From UBA2336 sp964404445 (lineage in GTDB: Bacteria; Bacteroidota; Bacteroidia; Cytophagales; Cyclobacteriaceae), in assembly GCA_964404445.1 (NCBI GenBank), contig CAYOJW010000006.1, forward strand, positions 62,001 through 126,000: 64,000 nt of DNA. The letters run 5' to 3'. The notes under the pieces are model-generated. The model saw nothing but the letters and a program-made list of their open reading frames with translations, did not search any database and was not told where the DNA came from. A program made the translations under genes and the position numbers. Below, piece after piece: positions 43,401-51,063 of this stretch. The first letter of the stretch is position 1. The number at the start of each line of letters is the position of its first letter.

Positions 43401-44629
43401 AACAACGCATTGGCCTGGTTGGCGTTCGGTAACGATGCATTGCCTGTTCCGGCATGGGTTGTATTGTAAATTACGCGAGGCTCGCCCAAATCAGTAAAGC
43501 CCACCATGCTGCGCAGTGTTTGCGTATCGTTGGCGCGGTTAATGATATATACTTCAACGCGCGTAATGTTAACACCCGAAATAATTTGCCCGGGGTTGCT
43601 CAGCCAGCGCTGATAGTTGTCGCGGAAAAAGTGCCCTAAAAAAAAGTGACGGCTCTCGTCATACTCCGATGCGATAAATTCAAACTTGCGACCCTGCCCG
43701 TTGCTACCGCCCGGAATGTTGATGGACTCAACCTTACCCCGCTGGGTAGAGGCGACAGCAGTTACAAACAACTTACCAAATTGTAATTGCGCTTTAACAC
43801 CAAACAGATTTTGCGAACCCTGAATGAGTGTGTTGTTCAACGGCAGACTTACGTTACCGATTTCTAATTTTTTCAGGATGTCTTCTTTAAAGCCGGTGTA
43901 TTCAACCTTCATGTTGTTTTGAAAATCGAACGAGTTGTTGTTATCGAACGTAGCGCTTACGGCCAGCTTTTCGCCTACCTTGCCTACTACGCTCATGTTG
44001 ATTTGCTGATCGAACTCAAACCCTCCGTTGCGCTGTTGGCGGATGGGCATATCGGGTTTGAAAATACGTTGCCACGATCCGCCAAAATCGAGATTAACAA
44101 AACCGCGTGGGATCAGCTCTACATGGCTTCCGCCAAAAATGCGGTCGAGTATCGGGCTGATGTAAATTTTAGGGATCAGACCGCGCCCACTCACGGCACT
44201 TTCGCCATCCATGCTGCGGGCTTTGTTTTGCCAATAGCTCTTTAAAAGCTGGCGATCCTGCAAGGCATTATACTCTTCCGAAGTAAGTGTGCTTACCGGC
44301 CGGTAGTTCACCTCCCCGATTTTTTCGTAAATGGTGTAATTCAGGTTCGAGTCGAGCGCTACCTCCATGTTTACCTGGGTGGGGTCTTTTAAAAACAGGG
44401 GTGATTGCGATGGTTTGTTCGAAAACGGATCACCGTACCGGTCGCTCAGCCTGAAATTAGGCTTGCGGTTTGGCTTGTACGGCTGGTTTTTAACTGTGTC
44501 TTGCTTGAGGCGTGTGCTATCCTGTCGCTGAAAAGCTTCAGCCGGAGTGTATATCACACCAAGCCATGCTGTTAAGAGGGTAAAATATACAGCATGCGAA
44601 AAAGTAAATTTCTTCACACAGGTTGTCAA
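37445..44629 (-). CDS. sprA: SprA/Sov, type IX secretion outer membrane translocon
   Basis: A 2394-residue protein, full length for SprA, the 36-strand barrel through which type IX cargo crosses the outer membrane, needed for gliding and surface display. It has an N-terminal signal segment (HAVYFTLLTAWLGVIYTPAEA), an N-terminal plug region with GLIPKIYISPILDRIFGGSHVELIPRGFVNLDFGG, and GDDFKYF and EYYEYEINLKQPNMLVG segments typical of the family, ending with amphipathic barrel strands and RFGAQIRFNLAQ. The start is TTG 44629; GTG 44617 is an alternative. It begins 7 bases after ruvA and is likely cotranscribed with it. Confidence 0.95.
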   Translation of the reverse strand: MTTCVKKFTFSHAVYFTLLTAWLGVIYTPAEAFQRQDSTRLKQDTVKNQPYKPNRKPNFRLSDRYGDPFSNKPSQSPLFLKDPTQVNMEVALDSNLNYTIYEKIGEVNYRPVSTLTSEEYNALQDRQLLKSYWQNKARSMDGESAVSGRGLIPKIYISPILDRIFGGSHVELIPRGFVNLDFGGSWQRIFKPDMPIRQQRNGGFEFDQQINMSVVGKVGEKLAVSATFDNNNSFDFQNNMKVEYTGFKEDILKKLEIGNVSLPLNNTLIQGSQNLFGVKAQLQFGKLFVTAVASTQRGKVESINIPGGSNGQGRKFEFIASEYDESRHFFLGHFFRDNYQRWLSNPGQIISGVNITRVEVYIINRANDTQTLRSMVGFTDLGEPRVIYNTTHAGTGNASLPNANQANALFNFLTVDIDQAVRENDRTKEILEQNGFVIGTDFEKINSSRRLSDTEFTIHKQLGYISLTRKLQSDEALAVAYEYTYGGRQYKVGELSEDYASRADSEVIFLKLLRATDYFKKDNTGRVVPLWDLMMKNIYSLNVNQLTHEGFELRVIYRDDKTGIDNPQLQEGVFARNRQLVEVMGLDRLNPLNDPPGDGNFDFVEGITVNTQNGSIVFPYLEPFNTPLRAAFAEEPARDYMIQKYVFDTLYRIPKAQAQLMSTLNKFFIVGTYSSSGSGKDIMIPGFGITPGSVRVYAGGTPLMEQTDFVVDYNMGRVTILNDAILNSSKNITVDYEQSDMFAFQTRTLLGTRFDYKLNDDINIGSTLLYYNERPMISRNAIGTEPARNLQYGFDVNVRKDSRLLTKWIDAIPGIQTKEMSSFSWNAEFAQLLPGTSNILDEDGTGYIDDFENTATPYSLLNPTHWRLASAPAEFQTTSRLGPTGVEGGFRRAKLAWYQVDNQFYRDGGQYKPSNITQRDLENHYVRSIGPQEIFPNRNRTVGNFFEQILDIAYYPTERGPYNYTTDLNANGGFANSAARDNWAGITTAIRTEVDFTKANIEYIEFWMMDPFIGGENGRIIDGKYDNNHTTGGKILFHLGSVSEDVMKDSRHAFENGLPADGNLDDALVVSQTDWGYVTRLNYLTNAFDNSISARANQDVGLDGLSNSNGTRNEQQKFAAYLSAIQSTVTDPLILDQILKDPSGDDFKYFLGAEHDQAKAQILQRYKNFNGMEGNSPVISASDDIARSGSPFPDNEDLNGDNSINEREEYYEYEINLKQPNMLVGREYIVDKMTPKDRPDVTWYLFRIPIEKFKNKIGNISGFTSMRFARMILTGFDQPVVLRMANFRLVGAQWRRSVQNLRDNGLVNEEDRNVENLAISVVNIEENASGNDQKSPYVVPPGVIRDRDNTSAVARQLNEQAIQICVDDLEDGDARAIFKDVSMDFFNYGRIKMFTHANSELTQDDELTVFMRLGTDQNENYYEIEIPLKISRPVTSGLERDVWPEANEFDFALDQLYKLKTKRDLENFSLSIPYPLNGPQVEGRHGFRILGRPDLTQVRVIMIGVRNPKSTDKRKHSVCVWANELRLTDFDRTKGWAINTILNTKLADFATISGSLRYTTFGFGSVNSKISERTRNETTAYDVTANVNLDKLFLSNTGIKLPMLLSYENTTINPQFDPANPDIRLDGFLSSLPRDERVAYKRLIQDKTERRSLNFTNVRKVKTNPEAKNRIYDIENLTLNYAYSEATRRSFTIDEFIYRKYNGGLAYTFAPKETGIEPFKNTDWFKSPWLKLIKDFNISFLPSNIMVRGDLERSFIKNVYRNSLSVSEPNYQKYFVFNRQYSVKWNLSRSLSLEYAARANAVIDEPEGEGDAVKEEIRKNLKNFGRMKNFDQSITGNYIVPLDKIPVTDWLSAEYRHQINYNWRAGPLYNPSDSLALDFKNTIQNSRDRTLSGRVDMVKLYNKIVFLKNINTPPKPVNPKSKQVDTVRRTAPALAAIVRAFMSVRSINGSYTVTEGTMLPGFSPSPYLFGMDKDFGAPGWNFVLGSQNPDIRFKAARNGWLTHEEDLTNFFGQSRTRSLNLRANVDPSADFTIQLDITKDVTDSYQEIFRFSPDDPNADPDNGFASLNPSRAGSYKISTITIRTAFNRTNDEKTSDVFQQFERNLDIVKEQFLIRHGLEYESSAQDVTIASFIAAYTGKDARSVNLGPFPKTPLPNWFVKYEGLAKLGALKDKFQAITITHGYKSSYSVLNYNNSLEYNQPGRVGINVPIEDYNNGAYSSVIDGKIVPIYVISQVMISEQFNPLVGINIRTKNRLTIRADYKTKRELALYVSNAQVTELNSKDVTLEFGYTKNNFKVPLFKSQGRTIVLKNDVTFRMNMTISDSKTIQRKIELPNTYTNGNINFQFKPNISYVVNQKLNVQLYYERNVTDPVVSNSFRRATTRFGAQIRFNLAQ

Positions 44630-44636
44630 GCGAGGC

Positions 44637-45227
44637 TCAGGCGTTTTTGAGGGCTTGTTTAACTAAATCTTCCAATGTAATGGTATTTCCTGATTTTTTC
44701 AGGACTGCATCCACACTTTTCTCGGCCACATTCCGGGCTATACCCAGGGTGGTTAAGGCAGATAACGCTTCGTTGCGTACGGTATTGTTTCGTACGCCTG
44801 TTATGGGCGAAATTTCTTCGTACGATTCCTTTTTGAGCTTGTCTTTTAGCTCGATGATCACCCGTTGGGCGGTTTTGCCCCCAATGCCCTTAATGCGTTG
44901 CAGGGCTGCGGCATCGTCATGCACAATGGCGCTTTTTAATTCTTCTACCGACAGGTACGAAAGCATAACAATGGCCGTACTGGGGCCAACCCCGTTTACA
45001 GAAACCAATAATTGAAAAAGTTTTTTTTCAGGCTCTTTACTAAACCCGAACAATACGTGGGCATCTTCTCGGATGCTCAGGTGGGTGTGCAGGAGGATTT
45101 GCTCCTGGTCTTTTACATCGCTAAAAGTTTGCAATGAAATATGTACATGATAGCCTACCCCGTTTACGTCAATGACAACAAACGTAGGGTCTTTATGAAC
45201 GAGGCGTCCTTTCAGAAAAGCGATCAT
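44637..45227 (-). CDS. ruvA: Holliday junction branch migration protein RuvA
   Basis: A 196-residue DNA junction-binding protein that loads the RuvB helicase. Domain I is the OB fold at the start (MIAFLKGRLVHKDPTFVVIDVNGVGYHVHIS), domain II has two helix-hairpin-helix motifs (VNGVGPSTAIVML and IKGIGGKTAQRVIIELKDKL), and domain III is the C-terminal RuvB-binding helix bundle (ALSALTTLGIARNVAEKSVDAV). Complete and unremarkable. Confidence 0.96.
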   Translation of the reverse strand: MIAFLKGRLVHKDPTFVVIDVNGVGYHVHISLQTFSDVKDQEQILLHTHLSIREDAHVLFGFSKEPEKKLFQLLVSVNGVGPSTAIVMLSYLSVEELKSAIVHDDAAALQRIKGIGGKTAQRVIIELKDKLKKESYEEISPITGVRNNTVRNEALSALTTLGIARNVAEKSVDAVLKKSGNTITLEDLVKQALKNA

Positions 45228-45253
45228 CGGGGTTTATGATTTAAGATTTATAA

Positions 45254-45300
45254 TTTTTGATTTAAGACTTATGATGTTCGCATAAATCTTAAATCAAAAA
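45254..45300. repeat. 20-bp hairpin with upstream direct half-copy
   Basis: TTTTTGATTTAAGACTTATG (45254-45273), a 7-base loop, and its complement at 45281-45300 with one mismatch. A direct half-copy (ATGATTTAAGATTTATAA) precedes it at about 45235-45252. It lies between maeB and ruvA and may act as a terminator or attenuator. Confidence 0.8.
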
Positions 45301-45313
45301 TATAACATTAGGA

Positions 45314-47590
45314 TTAAAAGCGGTCGTTTTGTTCGTGAAGCTGGGCATCTACTACGGCTATGGCCGTCATGTTCACAATCTCGCGGATGGAGCTGCCCAA
45401 CTGTAAAACGTGAACGGGCTTTTTCATGCCTAACAATATCGGGCCGATGGCATCGGCTCCGCCAATTTCAGTAAGTAGTTTATACGCGATGTTACCTGAT
45501 TCAAGGTTAGGGAAAATCAGGGTGTTAGCGCCTTCACGCGCCAGCGCACTGAACGGAAAACTCTCTTGCTGGATTTCGGTATTGAATGCCACGTTGGCCT
45601 GGATGTCGCCATCAATCACCAGATCAGGGTATCGTTGTTTCGCTAACCGAACGGCTTCACGTGTTTTTTCAGGCACAACGCCTTTCGATGAACCAAAATT
45701 GGAGTACGACACCACGGCCATGCGGGGTTCCATGTCGAAGAACCGTACACCGCGCTCGGTCAACCCGATAATGTCAACCATTTGTTCGGCCGTAGGGTCG
45801 AGGTTTACGGTGGTATCGGCAAAAAAGAACGTGCCGCGTTTGTTTAACACAATGTACATACCGGCCACGCGGCTTACACCGTTAGCCATGCCAATGATTT
45901 GAAGCGAAGGCGAAATGGTTTTGGGATAATCTTTGGTAAGACCGGACACCAACGCATCGGCTTCGCCTGTTTCTACCATCATGGCTGCGTAGTAGTTGCG
46001 GTCGCGCATCAACTGCTGGCAGTCGCGTAACGAAACCCCTTTGCGCTGACGTTTTTTGTACAGCACTTCGGCATAGGCATCAACCTTCTCGCGTTCTTTG
46101 CGTGGGTAAATAATAGGGCAGTCCAGTTCAAGTTTATGCTCGACAATCAGGCGTTCAATTTCATCTTTATCACCTAATAAAATTGGCTGGGCAATGCCTT
46201 CGTCTTGCAGGATTTGGGCTGCCTTTAAAATTTTATGGTGATGCGCCTCGGCAAATACTACACGCTTCGGATTGGTTTTCGCACGGTCGATAATGCGTGT
46301 CATCAATTTTTGATCGATGCCAATGCGGTTGAGCAATTGCTGGTGGTATGCGCCCCAATCGGTAATCGGGTTTTTAGCAATACCCGAATCCATAGCCGCT
46401 TTGGCAACAGCCGGTGAAATAGTGGTAATCAGCCGGGGGTCAAGCGGCTTGGGAATTAAATACTCCGGCCCAAACGAAATAACGGTGTTGCCGTAAGCCT
46501 TGGTTACCAGGTCGGGAACGGTTTCTTTGGCGAGCGCTGCAATGGCGTGTACTGCGGCTAACTTCATGGCTTCGTTAATTTCGGTGGCGCGTACATCCAA
46601 TGCACCTCTGAAAATGTACGGGAAGCCCAACACGTTATTGATCTGGTTTGGATGATCGGAACGGCCGGTCGCGAGAATAATATCCTTGCGGGTTTTCTTC
46701 GCCAAATCGTAGCGGATTTCAGGATCGGGATTGGCCAGCGCAAACACAATGGGGTTGGCGGCCATTGCATTGATGTCGTCTGGCGTAAGCACATTGGCTA
46801 CCGAAAGACCAATGAAAAAGTCGGCACCTTTCAATGCTTCGCTCAGCGATTCTACTTTACGGTTGGTAATAAATTCTTTTTTGATGTTGTCTAAATCAGT
46901 ACGGCCTGCATGGATAGGCCCCTTGCTGTCGCACATCACCACGTTTTCTTTTTTTACACCGAGGCTCAGGTACAAACGGGTACAGCTTACCGCAGCCGCA
47001 CCGGCACCGTTTACAACAACTTTAATCTCACCGATTTTTTTGCCGACTAATTCAAGTGCATTGAGCAAACCGGCAGCCGAGATGATGGCCGTTCCGTGCT
47101 GGTCGTCATGCATCAGCGGGATGTTCATTTTTTCGCGAAGCTCCTGTTCGATCTTAAAACACTCGGGCGCTTTAATGTCTTCGAGGTTTATACCGCCAAA
47201 CGTTGGTTCAAGCGATTTTACAATTTCAATGAATTTGTCGGGGTCGGTTTCGTCAATTTCAATATCGAACACATCGATACCGGCAAATTTTTTGAACAGC
47301 ACGCCCTTGCCTTCCATTACCGGTTTGGAAGCATCGGGGCCAATGTTACCCAGCCCTAACACGGCTGTTCCGTTTGAGATAACGGCCACTAAGTTACCTT
47401 TAGACGTATATTTATAAACATCTTCTTTGTTGGCGGCAATTTCTTTACAGGGTTCGGCTACACCGGGTGAGTACGCTAATGCCAGATCGAGTTGTGAGTT
47501 CAGCATTTTGGTAGGTACTACTTCAATTTTTCCGGGCTGGCCCTGCATGTGGTACTGGAGGGCGTCTTCTTTCCTGATTTTGATAGACAT
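45314..47590 (-). CDS. maeB: NADP-dependent malic enzyme with phosphotransacetylase-like domain
   Basis: A 758-residue MaeB-type enzyme: malate plus NADP+ to pyruvate, CO2 and NADPH. Residues about 1-430 are the malic enzyme (YSPGVAEPCKEIA, MPLMHDDQHGTAIISAAGLLNALEL, the dinucleotide VVVNGAGAAAVSCTRL, FALANPDPEI). Residues about 430-758 are a phosphate acetyltransferase-like domain (RVVFAEAHHHKILKAAQIL through GPILLGMKKPVHVLQLGSS), which is catalytically inactive in known members and senses acetyl-CoA. Normal length. Confidence 0.96.
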   Translation of the reverse strand: MSIKIRKEDALQYHMQGQPGKIEVVPTKMLNSQLDLALAYSPGVAEPCKEIAANKEDVYKYTSKGNLVAVISNGTAVLGLGNIGPDASKPVMEGKGVLFKKFAGIDVFDIEIDETDPDKFIEIVKSLEPTFGGINLEDIKAPECFKIEQELREKMNIPLMHDDQHGTAIISAAGLLNALELVGKKIGEIKVVVNGAGAAAVSCTRLYLSLGVKKENVVMCDSKGPIHAGRTDLDNIKKEFITNRKVESLSEALKGADFFIGLSVANVLTPDDINAMAANPIVFALANPDPEIRYDLAKKTRKDIILATGRSDHPNQINNVLGFPYIFRGALDVRATEINEAMKLAAVHAIAALAKETVPDLVTKAYGNTVISFGPEYLIPKPLDPRLITTISPAVAKAAMDSGIAKNPITDWGAYHQQLLNRIGIDQKLMTRIIDRAKTNPKRVVFAEAHHHKILKAAQILQDEGIAQPILLGDKDEIERLIVEHKLELDCPIIYPRKEREKVDAYAEVLYKKRQRKGVSLRDCQQLMRDRNYYAAMMVETGEADALVSGLTKDYPKTISPSLQIIGMANGVSRVAGMYIVLNKRGTFFFADTTVNLDPTAEQMVDIIGLTERGVRFFDMEPRMAVVSYSNFGSSKGVVPEKTREAVRLAKQRYPDLVIDGDIQANVAFNTEIQQESFPFSALAREGANTLIFPNLESGNIAYKLLTEIGGADAIGPILLGMKKPVHVLQLGSSIREIVNMTAIAVVDAQLHEQNDRF

Positions 47591-47612
47591 TAGATAAGGG
47601 TTTTAGAACCGT

Positions 47613-47620
47613 CAAAGATA
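47613..47620 (-). promoter_or_regulatory. -7 promoter box TATCTTTG of maeB
   Basis: Perfect TAnnTTTG on the minus strand, 22 bases before the maeB ATG at 47588-47590. No TTG at the ideal -33 distance. Confidence 0.5.
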
Positions 47621-47731
47621 GTATTCTGCCTTAAAACCGGGATAACCGACAGCTAAAGGCTGATAAACAGGGGGTTATGTTGCCGGGATTACAGCAATCA
47701 TAAAAAAACTAAAGCAGAATCAACAAAACCC

Positions 47732-49189
47732 TTACAACGCAATAATAAGCATCTGTCCCGGTTGCAGTTTATTGCTGGTTAAGTTGTTGAGCGATTTCAA
47801 CTTGTCGATGGTAAGCCCTTCAAACTTGCGCGATATGTCCCACAAGGTATCGCCTTGCTGTACGGTATAGGTTTTTGATCCCGGTATAGGCAGGGGCGTT
47901 ACAGGTTTTGTAGCAGTAGCAACGGCAGGAGTTGTGCCTCCGGCCGGTTGTTTCAGCCAGATGTTTAACCGCTGGTTTACGCGTATGGTATTGCTGTTTA
48001 AGTTATTCCATTTTTTAATGTCGGCTACGCGCACATTATAACGAATAGCAATTGAGCCTAACACATCGCCACTCTTTACCCGATATACAATATGGTCGCG
48101 GCCATACGTGCTGCCTTCTGAATTTCGGGCTAACATTTCCAATGCTTTCTGCCCCACTTTCGATGCCGAGTCCAAAATGGCATACCGGTTTTGTTCCAGT
48201 ACCTCTTTGGCGATGATGGGTATGCGGATGATTTGTGTTTTTCCTTTATACGGTACAGCGTTGCGTTGCACCGATGGGTTCAGGTGTTGAAGGTCGTCTA
48301 AGCACACACCGGTCAGGCTTGCGAAGGTTTCAAAGTTTAAAAATTTCTTTACATGCAGGGTGTCCGATGGCATGGCCGCTTCTTCGGGGATGTCGTAGAA
48401 GTTGTGCTCATCCAAATAATTCATTGCGTAAATAATGGCCACAAATTGCGGTACATACGAGCGTGTTTCGCGCGGCAGGTAAGCGTAAGCCTCCCAGAAA
48501 TTACGTTTATACCCCGCCCTGCGAATGGCTTTCTTTACATTGCCCGGTCCGGCATTGTACGATGCCAGTGCCAGTTCCCAATCGCCAAACATGGTATAAA
48601 GATCGCGCAGGTATTTGCAGGCGGCTTCGGTGGCTTTATCGGGATCCATGCGGTCGTCAACAAACCAGTCGCTTTGCAAGCCATAATGCCTGCCGGTAGG
48701 CGCCATAAATTGCCATAAGCCCACGGCACGCGCACGCGATACGGCTTTTGGGTTTAACCCCGATTCGATAATGGACAAGTATTTAAGTTCATCGGGCAAC
48801 CCGTACTGGGCGAGGTATTTTTCAAACAACGGAAAATAAACTTTTTTGCGCGAAGCTACCATGCGGGTGTATTCACGGTCGCGCACGGTAAAATAATTAA
48901 TGAATGCGTGTACACGTTCGTTGTACGTTAGCGGAATTTGTTGCTGTATGCAGTGTAACCTGTCGCGGACTAATGCGGGGGCATCATCGCCCGGTATGTA
49001 TTCGATGTTGGTAGGCAGGGCATAGAACGCAAAGCTGGCCGAGTCTTCAATTTCTTTAAACAGCATATCTTCTTCGGCCAGGGCAATTTCCGTTGTGTCG
49101 GCCGGTTCGGGTATCGATTGCTCTTGTGCACAAACGGTGAGCGTTGCACTTACCATGATGATGGCAAAAAATAAGGTACGCTTTGTCAT
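47732..49189 (-). CDS. membrane-bound lytic transglycosylase with LysM domains (MltD-like)
   Basis: A 485-residue exported enzyme cutting glycan strands to 1,6-anhydromuramic ends. The ATG at 49187-49189 opens a proper signal peptide (MTKRTLFFAIIMVSATLTVCAQ); a longer frame reaching 49333 would run through the repeat at 49218-49311 and is rejected. The SLT domain has the catalytic Glu in LSIIESGLNPKAVSRARAVGLWQFM, with NAGPGNVKKAIRRAG. Two LysM domains follow (YRVKSGDVLGSIAIRYNV and YTVQQGDTLWDISRKF), which bind the glycan chain. Confidence 0.93.
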   Translation of the reverse strand: MTKRTLFFAIIMVSATLTVCAQEQSIPEPADTTEIALAEEDMLFKEIEDSASFAFYALPTNIEYIPGDDAPALVRDRLHCIQQQIPLTYNERVHAFINYFTVRDREYTRMVASRKKVYFPLFEKYLAQYGLPDELKYLSIIESGLNPKAVSRARAVGLWQFMAPTGRHYGLQSDWFVDDRMDPDKATEAACKYLRDLYTMFGDWELALASYNAGPGNVKKAIRRAGYKRNFWEAYAYLPRETRSYVPQFVAIIYAMNYLDEHNFYDIPEEAAMPSDTLHVKKFLNFETFASLTGVCLDDLQHLNPSVQRNAVPYKGKTQIIRIPIIAKEVLEQNRYAILDSASKVGQKALEMLARNSEGSTYGRDHIVYRVKSGDVLGSIAIRYNVRVADIKKWNNLNSNTIRVNQRLNIWLKQPAGGTTPAVATATKPVTPLPIPGSKTYTVQQGDTLWDISRKFEGLTIDKLKSLNNLTSNKLQPGQMLIIAL

Positions 49190-49217
49190 AATTGGGCTTA
49201 TGCAAGGCAATAACTTC

Positions 49218-49311
49218 ACCACAGAGCGCTCGGAGTAAAAACAGTCACAGAGGCCACAAAGGTATATTTTTCTCTGTGACGCTCTGTGTAAACCCTTTGT
49301 AACTCTGTGGT
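49218..49311. repeat. nested inverted-repeat element ACCACAGAG...CTCTGTGGT
   Basis: Outer arms ACCACAGAG (49218-49226) and CTCTGTGGT (49303-49311) are perfect complements; inner arms GTCACAGAG (49244-49252) and CTCTGTGAC (49272-49280) are too. TTAA follows the right end. It has no coding content and lies in the leader of the transglycosylase gene, downstream of gatA. Confidence 0.85.
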
Positions 49312-49344
49312 TAAATAACATTCTGCGTAGCATCAGGTTATAGC

Positions 49345-50778
49345 TTAATTCAGGTTCATCACTACATCAGCAAACTGAAGTAGTTTTTCTTCTTCAAAAT
49401 CGTCAGCAATAAGTTGTAATCCAACAGGCAGGCCGTTTTTATCGGCACCGCACGGAATGGAAATTCCCGGTACACCGGCCACGTTGGCGTGTACCGAAAA
49501 CACATCGGCTAAGTACATCTGTATCGGGTCGGTAGTATGTTCGCCTAATTTGAAGGCCGTGGTAGGGGCGGCAGGCATTAAAATAAAATCGTACGACTCG
49601 AAAATCTCTTTTGTTTTATCGCGGATAATACGCCTTACTTTTTGCGCCTGCGAATAGTAAGCATCGTAGTAACTGGAGCTAAGTACGAAGGTGCCTAATA
49701 ATATTCTGCGTTGCACTTCTTTGCTAAAACCTTCGGTGCGTGTTTTTTTGTACATCGTGTGAAGGTCTGTTCCGTTCGCACTTCTGTATCCGTACCGCAC
49801 GCCATCGTACCGCGACAGGTTTGAACTGGCTTCGGCTGTTGCCAGAATGTAATACGTGGGTAAGAAGTATTCCATCAGCGGAAGCTCAATCCCTTCTACG
49901 ATATGCCCAGCCGCCTGAAGTTTAGCAATAAGATTTTGTGTGCAACTTTTTATTTCGTCCTGCAAGCCTTCCGACTCTAATGTTTCAGCAAGGTAGGCAA
50001 CCTTGTATTTTTTATTGGGTGTGGTGTTGAGTGTTTCGGAATACGCGGGTACAGCTTTGCGCGATACGGTGCTGTCGAACGCATCTTCACCGGCAATTAC
50101 TTCCAGCACAAGGGCAACGTCTTCTACACACGTTCCGAAAATACCGATACAATCGAACGATGAGGCATAAGCGGCCAATCCGTAACGCGATATGCGCGAA
50201 TAGGTTGGCTTTAATCCCACAATGCCACAAAAGGCTGCGGGTTGCCGTACCGATCCGCCCGTGTCGGAACCCAACGCAATGCGGCACATACCGGCCTGAA
50301 CGGCTACGGCCGATCCGCCCGAAGAGCCTCCCGGTACACGGGTATTATCAATATCGTTTAATACGGGGCCAAAGGCAGAATTTTCGTTCGATGAACCCAT
50401 GGCAAATTCATCGCAGTTGTTACGGCCTACGATAATGGCATCGGCATCGAGCAGGCGCTGAACGGCCGTGCCATTGTATTGTGCGATGTACCCGTTTAAG
50501 ATTTTACTACTCGCATTGAGCGGATGTCCGTTGTGCGACAATACATCTTTCAGGGCTACTACCAGCCCGGCTAATTTACCAGCATTTCCCTGTTTTATTT
50601 TTATGTCGATCTCAGCCGCACGGGCAAGCGCTTCTTCTTCATACACACTTAAAAATGCGTTCAGGTGCGCTTTGTTTTTAATGTTGCCGAGATAGTGATG
50701 AACTAACGCTGCGCAGGTGAGTGTGCCTTGCTGAAGATCATGCCAAATATCGCGAAAGGTTGCGTATGATCTCATCAA
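49345..50778 (-). CDS. gatA: Asp/Glu-tRNA(Asn/Gln) amidotransferase subunit A
   Basis: A 477-residue amidase subunit releasing ammonia from glutamine for GatB, which amidates Glu-tRNA(Gln). The amidase signature triad is complete: Lys77 (VALKDVL), cis-Ser152 in PGGSSGGS and nucleophile-adjacent Ser176 in DTGGSVRQP. Length is normal. gatB and gatC are not nearby. tatA lies 6 bases upstream on the same strand. Confidence 0.94.
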   Translation of the reverse strand: MMRSYATFRDIWHDLQQGTLTCAALVHHYLGNIKNKAHLNAFLSVYEEEALARAAEIDIKIKQGNAGKLAGLVVALKDVLSHNGHPLNASSKILNGYIAQYNGTAVQRLLDADAIIVGRNNCDEFAMGSSNENSAFGPVLNDIDNTRVPGGSSGGSAVAVQAGMCRIALGSDTGGSVRQPAAFCGIVGLKPTYSRISRYGLAAYASSFDCIGIFGTCVEDVALVLEVIAGEDAFDSTVSRKAVPAYSETLNTTPNKKYKVAYLAETLESEGLQDEIKSCTQNLIAKLQAAGHIVEGIELPLMEYFLPTYYILATAEASSNLSRYDGVRYGYRSANGTDLHTMYKKTRTEGFSKEVQRRILLGTFVLSSSYYDAYYSQAQKVRRIIRDKTKEIFESYDFILMPAAPTTAFKLGEHTTDPIQMYLADVFSVHANVAGVPGISIPCGADKNGLPVGLQLIADDFEEEKLLQFADVVMNLN

Positions 50779-50784
50779 ACACGG

Positions 50785-50997
50785 TTACGGCTTTTCGCCT
50801 TCTTCCAGTTTGCCAGCGTTTACACCTTCGTTAACCTCTTTTTTAACGTCTTTTACAGCATCTTTAAACTCGCGGATGCCTTTTCCCAAACCTCTGGCGA
50901 AATCGGGTATTTTTTTAGCGCCAAATAATACCAATACAGCTAACGCTATAATGCCCCACTCCATACCGCTTGGCATTAATAAAAAAATTGTTTTCAT
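50785..50997 (-). CDS. tatA: twin-arginine translocase subunit TatA/TatE
   Basis: A 70-residue protein. One transmembrane helix (MEWGIIALAVLVLFGAKKI), the hinge with Phe-Gly (LFGAKKIPD), an amphipathic helix (DFARGLGKGIREFKDAVKDVKKE) and an acidic tail are the full TatA layout. It forms the pore for folded Tat substrates. tatC is not in this window. Confidence 0.95.
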   Translation of the reverse strand: MKTIFLLMPSGMEWGIIALAVLVLFGAKKIPDFARGLGKGIREFKDAVKDVKKEVNEGVNAGKLEEGEKP

Positions 50998-51063
50998 AAA
51001 GCTAAATTTTAGAAACGTAAAGATAGACGATAGAAAGTGAACGAAAAAATGAAGTTTTTAGTG

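Noticed and set aside
46731..47417. 228-codon open frame on the plus strand
   Set aside because: It lies wholly antisense within maeB, whose motifs are complete; low-complexity translation.
49190..49333. 48-codon N-terminal extension of the lytic transglycosylase
   Set aside because: Runs through a dispersed inverted repeat and would hide the signal peptide.
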